From CAWUJT01 sp963922715 (GTDB lineage: Bacteria; Pseudomonadota; Alphaproteobacteria; Rhodobacterales; Rhodobacteraceae): a stretch of DNA of 8,172 nucleotides. The translations under genes were made by a program, and so were the position numbers. The stretch is from NCBI GenBank assembly GCA_963922715.1, contig CAWUJT010000099.1, positions 1 to 8,172 of the forward strand, in the 5' to 3' direction. The notes under the pieces were generated by a model. The model did no database searches, had not been told where the DNA came from, and was given only the letters and a program-made list of their open reading frames with translations. Positions 1 to 6,509 of the stretch are shown in pieces. Every line of letters begins with the position of its first letter. Position 1 is the stretch's first letter.

Positions 1-1550
1 CGCACAATCCGATCAATATCCCATTGCAGCCGTGTTAAGAAAACAGGATCGCCATCGTTATCATAGGCAATATGCTGTTTGTTGGCATTGATCAGCTTAT
101 CAACATGCTCTTTCGGCCCAGAAATCCATCTTGCCGACGTAAATTGGGAGGGTTCAAAGCGCACAGGCAGCCCGTATTCTAACTCAATACGGCTAGCCAG
201 CACTTCAAACTGCAAAGCGCCCACAACACCCACGATAAAGCCGCTGGCAATAAGCGGTTTGAACACTTTGGCCGCACCTTCTTCCGCAAATTGCATCAAG
301 GCTTTTTCGAGGTGTTTGGCTTTCATCGGATCCCCTGCGCGCACCCCTTGCAAAAGCTCCGGCGCAAAGGACGGAATGCCCGTGACTTTCAGCACCTCGC
401 CTTCGGTCAAAGTATCGCCAATGCGCAATTGGCCATGGTTTGGAATGCCGATGATGTCACCGGCCCAAGCCTCTTCCGCCAATTCCCGATCAGACGCCAG
501 GAAGAGAACCGGGTTTGAAATCGCCATGGGTTTTTTCGTGCGCACATGGGTCAGCTTCATGCCTCGATGAAAATGGCCCGACGCCATGCGCAGGAACGCC
601 ACGCGGTCCCGGTGCTTCGGGTCCATGTTGGCTTGCACCTTGAACACGAAACCGCTGACTTTGCGCTCTTCAGGAGCAATTTGACGGGGAGAGGCCGCTT
701 GCGGCTGCGGCATGGGACCAAAATCGGCGATACCTTGCATGAGCTCGCGCACACCAAAGGAATTGATCGCAGAGCCAAACCAGATCGGGGTAAGGTTCCC
801 TTCTTGAAAGGCCTCTGGCGCGAAGGTTGGCAAAAGCTCCCGCGCCATTTCAATTTCTTCCAAAAACACCGCAAGAAGAGTGTCCGGCACATGCTGCGCG
901 AGTTTAGGATCGTCCAGCCCGTTGATCTCGACACTCTCAGCAACTTTATTGCGGTCCGCCCGGTCCATCAATTCCAACCGATCCCGCAGCAGATCATAAC
1001 AGCCGATAAACTCCCGCCCGCGCCCTATTGGCCAAGAGGCAGGGGTCACGTCAATCGCCAGCATTTCTTGGATTTCATCGATGATCTCAAACGTATCGCG
1101 GCTTTCACGGTCCATTTTGTTGCAAAACGTCAAAATGGGCAGATCGCGCAGGCGACAGACCTCAAACAGTTTCTGGGTCTGGCTTTCCACCCCTTTTGCC
1201 CCGTCAATCACCATCACGGCGGCATCCACGGCTGTCAGCGTGCGATAGGTGTCTTCCGAAAAATCTGAGTGACCCGGCGTGTCCACAAGATTGAAACGGT
1301 GATCGCCAAAATCAAACGACATCGCTGACGCCGAGACGGAAATCCCGCGGTCTTGCTCCATCTTCATAAAGTCTGAGCGCGTGCGCCGTGCCTCCCCCTT
1401 TGCGCGCACCTGACCGGCCATTTGGATCGCGCCACCATAAAGCAGGAACTTTTCCGTCAGAGTGGTCTTGCCCGCATCGGGGTGGGAGATGATGGCAAAG
1501 GTCCGGCGGCGGGCAATTTCAGGCGGCAGAGTTGGGCGATTGTCAAGCAT
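1..1550 (-). CDS. prfC: Peptide chain release factor 3 (RF3), 3' end cut by window edge
   Basis: RF3 is a cytoplasmic translational GTPase that recycles RF1 and RF2 from the ribosome after termination. Reading the minus strand from the ATG at 1550 gives 516 codons without a stop before the edge. E. coli RF3 is about 529 residues, so only a short C-terminal piece should be missing. GTPase motifs are clear: P-loop SHPDAGKT (residues 22-29), switch I around RGIS (68-71), DTPGHSDF (90-97) and NKMD (144-147). The adjacent DTYRTLTAVDAAVMVIDGAK is typical of RF3 rather than EF-G. Domain II follows and the C-terminal domain runs to the edge, ending in a QWDIDRIV-like stretch. The start is set by the MLDNRPTLPPEIARRRTFAIISHPDAGKT-type N-terminus (given here only as a pattern spanning residues 1-29) and by an AGGG Shine-Dalgarno at 1557-1560. 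That site lies inside a 12-base palindrome. The gene is 44 bases downstream of a small unknown gene and is unrelated in function to the cob genes. Confidence 0.96.
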   Translation of the reverse strand, partial: MLDNRPTLPPEIARRRTFAIISHPDAGKTTLTEKFLLYGGAIQMAGQVRAKGEARRTRSDFMKMEQDRGISVSASAMSFDFGDHRFNLVDTPGHSDFSEDTYRTLTAVDAAVMVIDGAKGVESQTQKLFEVCRLRDLPILTFCNKMDRESRDTFEIIDEIQEMLAIDVTPASWPIGRGREFIGCYDLLRDRLELMDRADRNKVAESVEINGLDDPKLAQHVPDTLLAVFLEEIEMARELLPTFAPEAFQEGNLTPIWFGSAINSFGVRELMQGIADFGPMPQPQAASPRQIAPEERKVSGFVFKVQANMDPKHRDRVAFLRMASGHFHRGMKLTHVRTKKPMAISNPVLFLASDRELAEEAWAGDIIGIPNHGQLRIGDTLTEGEVLKVTGIPSFAPELLQGVRAGDPMKAKHLEKALMQFAEEGAAKVFKPLIASGFIVGVVGALQFEVLASRIELEYGLPVRFEPSQFTSARWISGPKEHVDKLINANKQHIAYDNDGDPVFLTRLQWDIDRIV

Positions 1551-1555
1551 AGACA

Positions 1556-1567
1556 GCCCTATAGGGC
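1556..1567. promoter_or_regulatory. 12-bp perfect palindrome over the prfC ribosome binding site
   Basis: GCCCTATAGGGC is a perfect inverted repeat ending 5 bases before the prfC ATG. On the mRNA it could fold as a GCCC/GGGC stem with a TATA loop. The AGGG that serves as the Shine-Dalgarno (1557-1560, 6 bases from the ATG) is part of one arm. It may occlude the ribosome binding site, bind a dimeric protein, or be chance; the stem is only 4 base pairs. Confidence 0.35.
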
Positions 1568-1594
1568 GACATGCACCCAGGGGCAATGCTTTGC

Positions 1595-1939
1595 TTACGT
1601 CAACAAACCGGCGATCGTGGGCCGTGTCTGCACATAATCCACCGCCGGTTTCTTTTCTGGCCGTGTGGCGCGTTTGAACTCATAGCGCATACCTTGGGGC
1701 GTCTCTTCTGAGGCGACAATCAACGCCTGGTAAAGGTGCTTGGGACCTTCGTAGATATCGACCAACCCTCGCAAAGGGATATGCACATCAGAGGCCGTGA
1801 TAAATCCATGCTCTTCGAATGTCAGGATCGGGTATGCGTCATCGCCAATCCGAATGCGAAGCCGCGTGCTCTTTTTGCGCGCCGCTTTTTGCGCCTTTTC
1901 TAAACCGTCCTGAACCTCTTTTGACAAAAACGTTGACAT
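1595..1939 (-). CDS. Small conserved-looking protein of unknown function, possibly PilZ-like
   Basis: I do not recognise this gene with certainty. The 114-residue product has a basic, probably helical N-terminus (residues 7-27, rich in K, R and A). A beta-rich section follows: RLRIRIGDD (26-34), YPILTFEEHGFITA (36-49) and VHIPLRGLVDIYEG (52-65). The tail reads PTIAGLLT at the end. The alternating hydrophobic pattern and the PLRG turn recall small PilZ-like beta barrels, but I do not see the canonical RxxxR plus (D/N)xSxxG pair, so that is a weak guess. There is no signal peptide or membrane segment. I chose the ATG at 1939 because GGAGG sits 5 bases upstream (1945-1949). The frame stays open to a TTG at 2014, overlapping the cobM stop, but the added 25 residues look non-coding. 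The gene lies 71 bases after cobM and 44 before prfC. Confidence 0.75.
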   Translation of the reverse strand: MSTFLSKEVQDGLEKAQKAARKKSTRLRIRIGDDAYPILTFEEHGFITASDVHIPLRGLVDIYEGPKHLYQALIVASEETPQGMRYEFKRATRPEKKPAVDYVQTRPTIAGLLT

Positions 1940-1944
1940 GGCAT

Positions 1945-1949
1945 CCTCC
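1945..1949 (-). promoter_or_regulatory. Shine-Dalgarno GGAGG that decides the start of the 114-residue gene
   Basis: On the minus strand GGAGG is followed by 5 bases (ATGCC) and then the ATG at 1939. It is the strongest ribosome binding site in the window and argues against the upstream in-frame TTG at 2014. Confidence 0.7.
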
Positions 1950-1960
1950 ACTGCAGGTGC

Positions 1961-1989
1961 TAGTTTCGGTGAAAAAGTGTTAACGTCAA
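1961..1989 (-). promoter_or_regulatory. Weak candidate promoter between cobM and the small unknown gene
   Basis: A good -35-like TTGACG occupies 1984-1989 on the minus strand. About 16-17 bases downstream, at 1961-1967, the best -10 matches are poor (GAAACT or AAACTA). I see no GC-rich hairpin with a U-tract between cobM and this point, so the small gene may be read from a local promoter or by read-through from the cob operon. Confidence 0.22.
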
Positions 1990-2010
1990 GATAAAGATGG
2001 CAGAGTATGT

Positions 2011-2778
2011 TCAATTCTCCGTATAGGGGCGCAGGACATGGGGCTTGGTGGCATCATAGAGTGCAGAGGCGCGAAACTCTCTAACCTCTCCCAAGGCAGG
2101 ACCAACGAAAATCAATGCTGTGCGGGTGATTTTATGAGCGCGCACCTTCTCGCGGATATCTGAAAGCGTTCCCCTTAAAAGCAACTCATCCGTCCAGCCG
2201 ACACGATAGGCCACAACAACCGGACACTCCGCGCCATAGTAAGGTGTGAGCACCCGCTCAATCTCTCGTAGGGCACGAATGCCCAAATGGATGGCCAGCG
2301 TGGTGCCAGTGCGCGCGAAGTTTTCCAAACACTCCCCGGGCGGCATGGAGGTGGACTTCATGCTCACCCGTGTCAGAACAAGGGATTGCGCGACTTCCGG
2401 GATCGTGAGCTCTTGGCCAAGGCGCGCGGCGGCTGCGGCATAAGCTGGCACACCCGGCACGATTTCGTAGGCAATCCCTTCCGCAGTCAACAGCCGGATT
2501 TGTTCCGCTATCGCCCCATAAAGCGATGGATCGCCAGAATGCACACGCGCCACATCTTGGCCTTTTGCTTGGGCCGCCATGATCTCGGCATGGGTCTGCT
2601 CTAGCGTCATAGAGGCGGTATCAAGCACACGGGCATGTTCAGGCGCTTGCGCGACGACGTCAGGCGGCACCAAAGACCCCGCATAAAGACAGACGGGGCA
2701 CGCGCGGATCAACCGTTGGGCTTTTAACGTCAAAAGTTCGGGGTCGCCCGGGCCAGCCCCGATGAAATACACCGTCAT
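2011..2778 (-). CDS. cobM: Precorrin-4 C11-methyltransferase (CobM/CbiF)
   Basis: CobM transfers a methyl group from S-adenosylmethionine to C11 of (cobalt-)precorrin-4, giving precorrin-5. It is a cytoplasmic tetrapyrrole methylase. The 255-residue product has the full family length. Its N-terminal glycine-rich motif is GAGPGDPELLTLKA (residues 7-20). LYAGSLVP (31-38) separates CobM/CbiF from CobI and CobJ. SGDPSLYGAI (81-90) is the SAM-binding loop, followed by PGVPAYAAAAA (108-118). The usual TR-S-GRT-type segment reads TRVSMKSTSMPPGE (136-149), a slightly divergent version. The start at 2778 overlaps the stop of the upstream cbiG-cobJ as ATGA (2778-2775), and GGTGGAG lies about 7 bases before the ATG inside the end of that gene. 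This is the last cob gene in the window; no clear terminator follows. Confidence 0.96.
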   Translation of the reverse strand: MTVYFIGAGPGDPELLTLKAQRLIRACPVCLYAGSLVPPDVVAQAPEHARVLDTASMTLEQTHAEIMAAQAKGQDVARVHSGDPSLYGAIAEQIRLLTAEGIAYEIVPGVPAYAAAAARLGQELTIPEVAQSLVLTRVSMKSTSMPPGECLENFARTGTTLAIHLGIRALREIERVLTPYYGAECPVVVAYRVGWTDELLLRGTLSDIREKVRAHKITRTALIFVGPALGEVREFRASALYDATKPHVLRPYTEN

Positions 2779-4559
2779 GCCAAATCTCCACCGGCCATTT
2801 TGCGCGCGTAGCCCCTTGGCGTATACATCCGTGGCCCCTCTCCCAGCGATACCAGTTTCGATTGGCTGGAGCCGACAAGGACAAGCGTCAGCATATCCAC
2901 CTCATCCACCTCTAACGCTGCCAAAGATCGGTAGCACAGCTTTTCCTCAGGCCGCCCGACAGAGCTTGCCAAGATAACCGGTGTCGACGCGGGGCGATAC
3001 GTCAGAAGTATATCCCGCGCCTCGGCCAAAAGCGTGCGCCGGCGCTTTGAAACCGGATTGTAAAAGGCGATGACGAAATCGCCTTCGGCGGCGGCGCGGG
3101 TCCGGCGTAGGATATCGTCACGGGGGGTCAGCAAATCACTCAGACTAATCGCACAAAAATCATGGCCCAAGGGCGCACCAGCGCGCGCAGCGGCGGCTTG
3201 CAGCGCTGAGATGCCAGGGGCGCTGATCACTTCCACCCGCCGCGCGGCATCCGAAAGCCCCTCGCGTTGATCTAAGAGCTCAAACAGGAGGGCTCCCATA
3301 GCATAAATGCCCGCATCACCGGAACAAATCAGCGCAATCTTACGCCCTTTTCCAGCCTCTTCCAAAGCATAGCGACAGCGGGCTTCTTCCCCACCCAAGG
3401 GAAAATCCTGGCGTGGTTTTCCAGCAGCTAGAGGCCCCAGAAGATCGATATAAAGCCCATAGCCCACAAGCTCATCGGCCTCAGCGACCAGTCTGGAAGC
3501 CTCTGGCGTACGCCAGGCCGCTTGGCCGGGGCCAATGCCAATAAGCGCAACTTGGCCCCGCGCCCGCCCCAACAGCACCCCCCCCGGAGCTTTTCGGGCT
3601 AAGGCACAGGTTGTTTGGGCCGTTTTGCGTTTTACCGCCACCAGCGGACCACCGCCCGCCGCTGCAAGGGCGGCCCCTTCCGCCACACCATGGCATCCGA
3701 CCTCTCGAAACACGACATCGGACGGGGTGGCCAGGTGTGCTGCTTGGGCCTCTAACGCGGCAGCCGAATAAAGCCGCAACGGCACCCCAAGCCTCCGCGC
3801 CAAGGCGTTCACCGCCGGTTCATCCGCTTTCAGATCAAGCGTATGGACAGAGGCAATGGCGTGATGCGCGATCCCAACGTCTTCCAGCATCGCCGAAATA
3901 TTCTCCCACAACTCCTCTGGCCGGGCATTGCGGGCGCATCCCACACCAAGCGCATAGGTCTGAGGAGCGTACACAAGATGATGCGGGCTGGCCGGAACGG
4001 GTGACTCTGACACTGTGATCGTGACGTCCTCGCCCTCTGGCAGATCGAACAGCCGCGCCCCGATTTGGCGCGCCCCGCCGCCCGCAAGCAAAGCCGCCAT
4101 CACAGATTTGGCATCTTCTGGATTGACCAACCGATAGCCAACAGGCGGCTCATCAAGGGCCACCCCCAACGTAATGTCCCCCGCCGTGGTCACGGCCGCT
4201 TGGCCACCCAAAAGCTCTGCAAGCTGACGCGCCAAGCGGTTGGCCCCATAATGACCGCCCAACAAGGGCACAACTACGGCACCATCGTCCGAGACCGACA
4301 CAACAGGCGGCTCGGCCCGCTTGTTCGCAAGCAAGGGCGCAACCGCGCGGATCAAAATCCCAGAGGCGCAAACACCGATGATCGGAATACCAGCAGCGAA
4401 AAGGTCACGCGCATGATCCAGCGCATTGGAAAAGATGACATCCACCCCCTCTACGCGATCCTTGCGCCCATGAAGCGCGGCATGAAGGCTATCGGCGATC
4501 CGACGCGCTGTGGCATATCCGGCCTGATTAAGGCAGAGGACGACGGGGGTTACAGCCAT
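2775..4559 (-). CDS. cobJ: CbiG-CobJ fusion: CbiG-type domain plus precorrin-3B C17-methyltransferase
   Basis: The 594-residue protein joins two pathway enzymes. The N-terminal third matches CbiG_N: GVCASGILIRAVAPL (62-76), conserved PPVVSVSDDGAVVVPLLGGH (84-103) and TTAGD (124-128). A linker region (about 130-200) precedes the CbiG_C/CobE-like domain, with ALGVGCARNA (203-212), DLKADE (242-247) and FREVGCHGVAEGAAL (284-298). The CobJ/CbiH domain starts near 336 with IGIGPG (340-345), VGYGLYIDL (365-373), CSGDAGIYAMG (412-422), APGISALQAAAARAGAPLGH (447-466) and FYNPVSKRR (499-507). CobJ methylates C17 and contracts the ring. CbiG opens the ring-contraction lactone of cobalt-precorrin-5A with loss of acetaldehyde. 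The start at 4559 overlaps the cobI stop by 10 bases and has AAGGGG about 8 bases upstream. CbiG-CobJ fusions are known in other bacteria such as cyanobacteria. Which reaction the CbiG half performs here is not decidable from sequence. Confidence 0.95.
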   Translation of the reverse strand: MAVTPVVLCLNQAGYATARRIADSLHAALHGRKDRVEGVDVIFSNALDHARDLFAAGIPIIGVCASGILIRAVAPLLANKRAEPPVVSVSDDGAVVVPLLGGHYGANRLARQLAELLGGQAAVTTAGDITLGVALDEPPVGYRLVNPEDAKSVMAALLAGGGARQIGARLFDLPEGEDVTITVSESPVPASPHHLVYAPQTYALGVGCARNARPEELWENISAMLEDVGIAHHAIASVHTLDLKADEPAVNALARRLGVPLRLYSAAALEAQAAHLATPSDVVFREVGCHGVAEGAALAAAGGGPLVAVKRKTAQTTCALARKAPGGVLLGRARGQVALIGIGPGQAAWRTPEASRLVAEADELVGYGLYIDLLGPLAAGKPRQDFPLGGEEARCRYALEEAGKGRKIALICSGDAGIYAMGALLFELLDQREGLSDAARRVEVISAPGISALQAAAARAGAPLGHDFCAISLSDLLTPRDDILRRTRAAAEGDFVIAFYNPVSKRRRTLLAEARDILLTYRPASTPVILASSVGRPEEKLCYRSLAALEVDEVDMLTLVLVGSSQSKLVSLGEGPRMYTPRGYARKMAGGDLA

Positions 4560-5251
4560 GGATCTGCCCCTTTTGAGATCAAGATCATGGAGAAATACGG
4601 CGCATCATCCGGTGCCTGGTCAAGTGGCAAGATGCGTTCTTGCGCCAGTGTGGCGCGCTCGACATAGGTTGCATGGTCCGCCAATTTTTCTGTATGCAAC
4701 AGCACTTTCAAGCGTGGCAAATGTCGTCCAACTTTCATGATAGCCAGTGTTTCAGACCGATGAAGGTGTTCCCGCAAGGCATCATCGGGCAAAGGTCCGG
4801 GCAGAACAGAGATCACCTCATTGCGGGCGGCAAGCGGCAAACCTGCACGTGCTGCACAGGCTGTCAGTGACGTGACACCCGGCACAATCTCCACCCGAAA
4901 GCGGGGCGCAAGCCGCGCAAACAGATACATAAACGAGCCATAAAAGAACGGGTCGCCTTCACAGAGCACAACGCAATCTTGCCCCTGAGACAAACGCGCC
5001 GACAAGGTCTGTGCCGCCCGATCATAGGCCGCTTGCGCTGGGGCGCGGGCTTGTGTCATGGGAATATCGATCCGAATGTGTTCACTGGTGTCAGAAATGA
5101 GATCCTTGGCAATGGCTTTGGCAAAGCTCTCTGCGCCCGCCAAAGTGGGATAGGCAATCACAGGGGTGTTGCGGATCAGCCGGGCCGCTTTGAGTGTAAT
5201 CAGCTCTGGATCACCGGGGCCAAGGCCCACACCGTACAAAGTACCGCTCAT
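4550..5251 (-). CDS. cobI: Precorrin-2 C20-methyltransferase (CobI/CbiL)
   Basis: CobI uses S-adenosylmethionine to methylate C20 of precorrin-2 (or cobalt-precorrin-2 in the CbiL version), the committing step toward corrins. The 233-residue product is near the usual family length. Motifs are YGVGLGPGDPELITLKA (residues 6-22), the diagnostic CEGDPFFYGSFMYL (97-110), IVPGVTSLTACAARAGLPLA (122-141) and IMKVGRHL (171-178). I chose the ATG at 5251 because it overlaps the cobL stop as ATGA (5251-5248) and gives the standard M-x-x-x-L-Y-G-V-G-x-G-P-G-D-P N-terminus. An in-frame upstream ATG at 5296 would add 15 residues lying inside the cobL end and is unlikely. The stop is TAA, 10 bases inside cbiG-cobJ. 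Aerobic and anaerobic forms cannot be told apart by eye. Confidence 0.95.
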   Translation of the reverse strand: MSGTLYGVGLGPGDPELITLKAARLIRNTPVIAYPTLAGAESFAKAIAKDLISDTSEHIRIDIPMTQARAPAQAAYDRAAQTLSARLSQGQDCVVLCEGDPFFYGSFMYLFARLAPRFRVEIVPGVTSLTACAARAGLPLAARNEVISVLPGPLPDDALREHLHRSETLAIMKVGRHLPRLKVLLHTEKLADHATYVERATLAQERILPLDQAPDDAPYFSMILISKGADPWL

Positions 5252-6453
5252 CGTTTGACCAAGCTCCATTGCGTCACAGGCATCAGGGGTCGCCACCCTT
5301 CATAAGGGCCAACAGGTTCCGCGCGGGTGATCTGAAGTTTCACAAGATCGCCCCCGTAGGCCGCGTGAAGTGACATGAGTTGCGCTTCGCTTTCGAGCGT
5401 CACGGCATTGGCCACCAGACGGCCCAAGGGCCGCAAAGCAGCCCAAGCGGGCGCAAACACATCCGCGCTGAGCCCGCCACCGATGAAGACGGCATCTGGC
5501 CGTTCAAGAGTGTCCAAGCCGTGCGGGGCCGTGTCCTCGATCAGTTGCAATCCAGGTGTGCCCAGGTTGAGCGCATTGGCCGCCGCCATCGCACGACGAT
5601 CGGCGCGCGGCTCAATCCCAATCGCGCGGGCGTAATGCGCCGCCCGCATCCATTCAATCGCAACAGAGCCACAGCCGGTTCCGATATCCCACAGCAACGC
5701 GCCGCGCATCGGCATCAGCTTGGCCAAGGTCGCGGCGCGCACCTCTTGCTTGGTCATTGTGCCATCGTGTTGGAACAGCGCATCAGGCAGTCCAGGCACG
5801 CGGGGCAACAGGGCCGCGTCAGGTGCCGCAACAAGATCAACGCACAATGTGTTAAAGGCTGGGACGATGTGGTCCCATTGCTCTGCGGTTGCATCAAAAC
5901 GCGCCTCATCCGGTCCGCCCATGTTCGCCAGAACCGTTAGGGTCGACGCACCAAACCCACGATCCGTTAAAAAGCCCGCAATTTGCGCAGGTGTCTCTGC
6001 ACCAGTGGTGAGGATGATGAGCTTTTGGTTGGGCTGAATAAATGCGATCATCTGTTCCACAGGACGTCCATGGACGGTGAGCGTTTCGACATCTGCCAAG
6101 CTCCATCCCATACGAACCGCGGCAAGCTGGAAAGCCGACAGCTGCGGGTGGTAAACGATTTCATGGGGTGGCATGGCGCGCCCAATTCTGGCGCCAACGG
6201 AAAACCACAGCGGATCACCAGTGGCCAAAACGACAACCCGTTGACCCCGTAAGCTCTTTAAGGTCTCAATCAACGCATCAAAGGGATGGGGCCAGGCGAT
6301 GCGGCGTGCTGTCACGGTACCCGAAAGCGCGTGATGCCGATCCCCGCCGACAATCACCTCTGCGGCCTCCACCACAGCGCGCGTTGCGGGACTGAGACCA
6401 ACCAAGCCCTCTTCGCCAATGCCGACAACATGAAGCCAGGGTGGGGTCGTCAT
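5248..6453 (-). CDS. cobL: Precorrin-6Y C5,15-methyltransferase (decarboxylating), CbiE-CbiT fusion
   Basis: CobL adds methyl groups at C5 and C15 of precorrin-6B and removes the carboxyl of the C12 acetate, giving precorrin-8X. The 401-residue protein is the usual two-domain fusion. The CbiE tetrapyrrole methylase domain covers about residues 6-205, with VVGIGEEG (9-16), GGDRHH (36-41) and ATGDPLWFSVG (77-87). The CbiT domain covers about 225-401, with DGTMTKQEVRA (230-240), the Rossmann SAM motif LLWDIGTGCGSVAIEWMR (253-270), IGIEP (278-282) and DAVFIGGGLS (320-329). Both catalytic units look intact. The start at 6453 forms ATGA (6453-6450) with the end of a possible 19-codon ORF that fills the gap after cobH. 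GGAG lies 11 bases upstream, so initiation may depend on coupling. The stop overlaps the cobI start. Confidence 0.96.
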   Translation of the reverse strand: MTTPPWLHVVGIGEEGLVGLSPATRAVVEAAEVIVGGDRHHALSGTVTARRIAWPHPFDALIETLKSLRGQRVVVLATGDPLWFSVGARIGRAMPPHEIVYHPQLSAFQLAAVRMGWSLADVETLTVHGRPVEQMIAFIQPNQKLIILTTGAETPAQIAGFLTDRGFGASTLTVLANMGGPDEARFDATAEQWDHIVPAFNTLCVDLVAAPDAALLPRVPGLPDALFQHDGTMTKQEVRAATLAKLMPMRGALLWDIGTGCGSVAIEWMRAAHYARAIGIEPRADRRAMAAANALNLGTPGLQLIEDTAPHGLDTLERPDAVFIGGGLSADVFAPAWAALRPLGRLVANAVTLESEAQLMSLHAAYGGDLVKLQITRAEPVGPYEGWRPLMPVTQWSLVKR

Positions 6454-6509
6454 GCCTTTGTATTCTCCAAGGGCATGTCGATGTGTGAAACTGGCATAAA
6501 ATATGTCAT
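6450..6509 (-). CDS. Possible 19-residue linker ORF between cobH and cobL
   Basis: The short frame encodes MTYFMPVSHIDMPLENTKA. Its ATG overlaps the cobH stop as ATGA (6509-6506), and its TGA overlaps the cobL start as ATGA (6453-6450). An AGGT ribosome binding site-like sequence lies 6 bases upstream. It thus fills the only sizeable gap within the cob block with a continuous reading path, which suggests a leader that carries ribosomes from cobH to cobL. I recognise no domain or family. Chance is a real alternative because the ORF is so short; it could also be a spacer with no translated role. Confidence 0.4.
   Translation of the reverse strand: MTYFMPVSHIDMPLENTKA

Noticed and set aside
546..1268. 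240-codon open frame on the plus strand
   Set aside because: It lies antisense to intact prfC, shows no recognisable domain, and its composition is what a GC-rich antisense frame produces.
1593..1603. TTGACGTAAGC on the minus strand, similar to TTGACGTTAAC at 1979-1989
   Set aside because: It overlaps the stop codon of the small gene and has no -10-like partner; a 9 of 11 match between two short AT/GC-mixed sites is easily chance.
1921..1938. Two TTGACA hexamers on the plus strand resembling -35 boxes
   Set aside because: They fall inside the coding start of a minus-strand gene, no plus-strand gene follows, and no matching -10 is evident.
1940..2010. Search for a terminator after cobM
   Set aside because: No GC-rich hairpin followed by a U-tract is visible on the minus strand; only short A/T runs are present.
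1940..2014. TTG start at 2014 for the 114-residue gene, giving 139 residues
   Set aside because: The extension looks non-coding and has no better ribosome binding site; GGAGG sits at ideal distance from the ATG at 1939.
4065..4667. 200-codon open frame on the plus strand
   Set aside because: It is antisense to the well-supported CbiG domain and the end of cobI, with no family resemblance.
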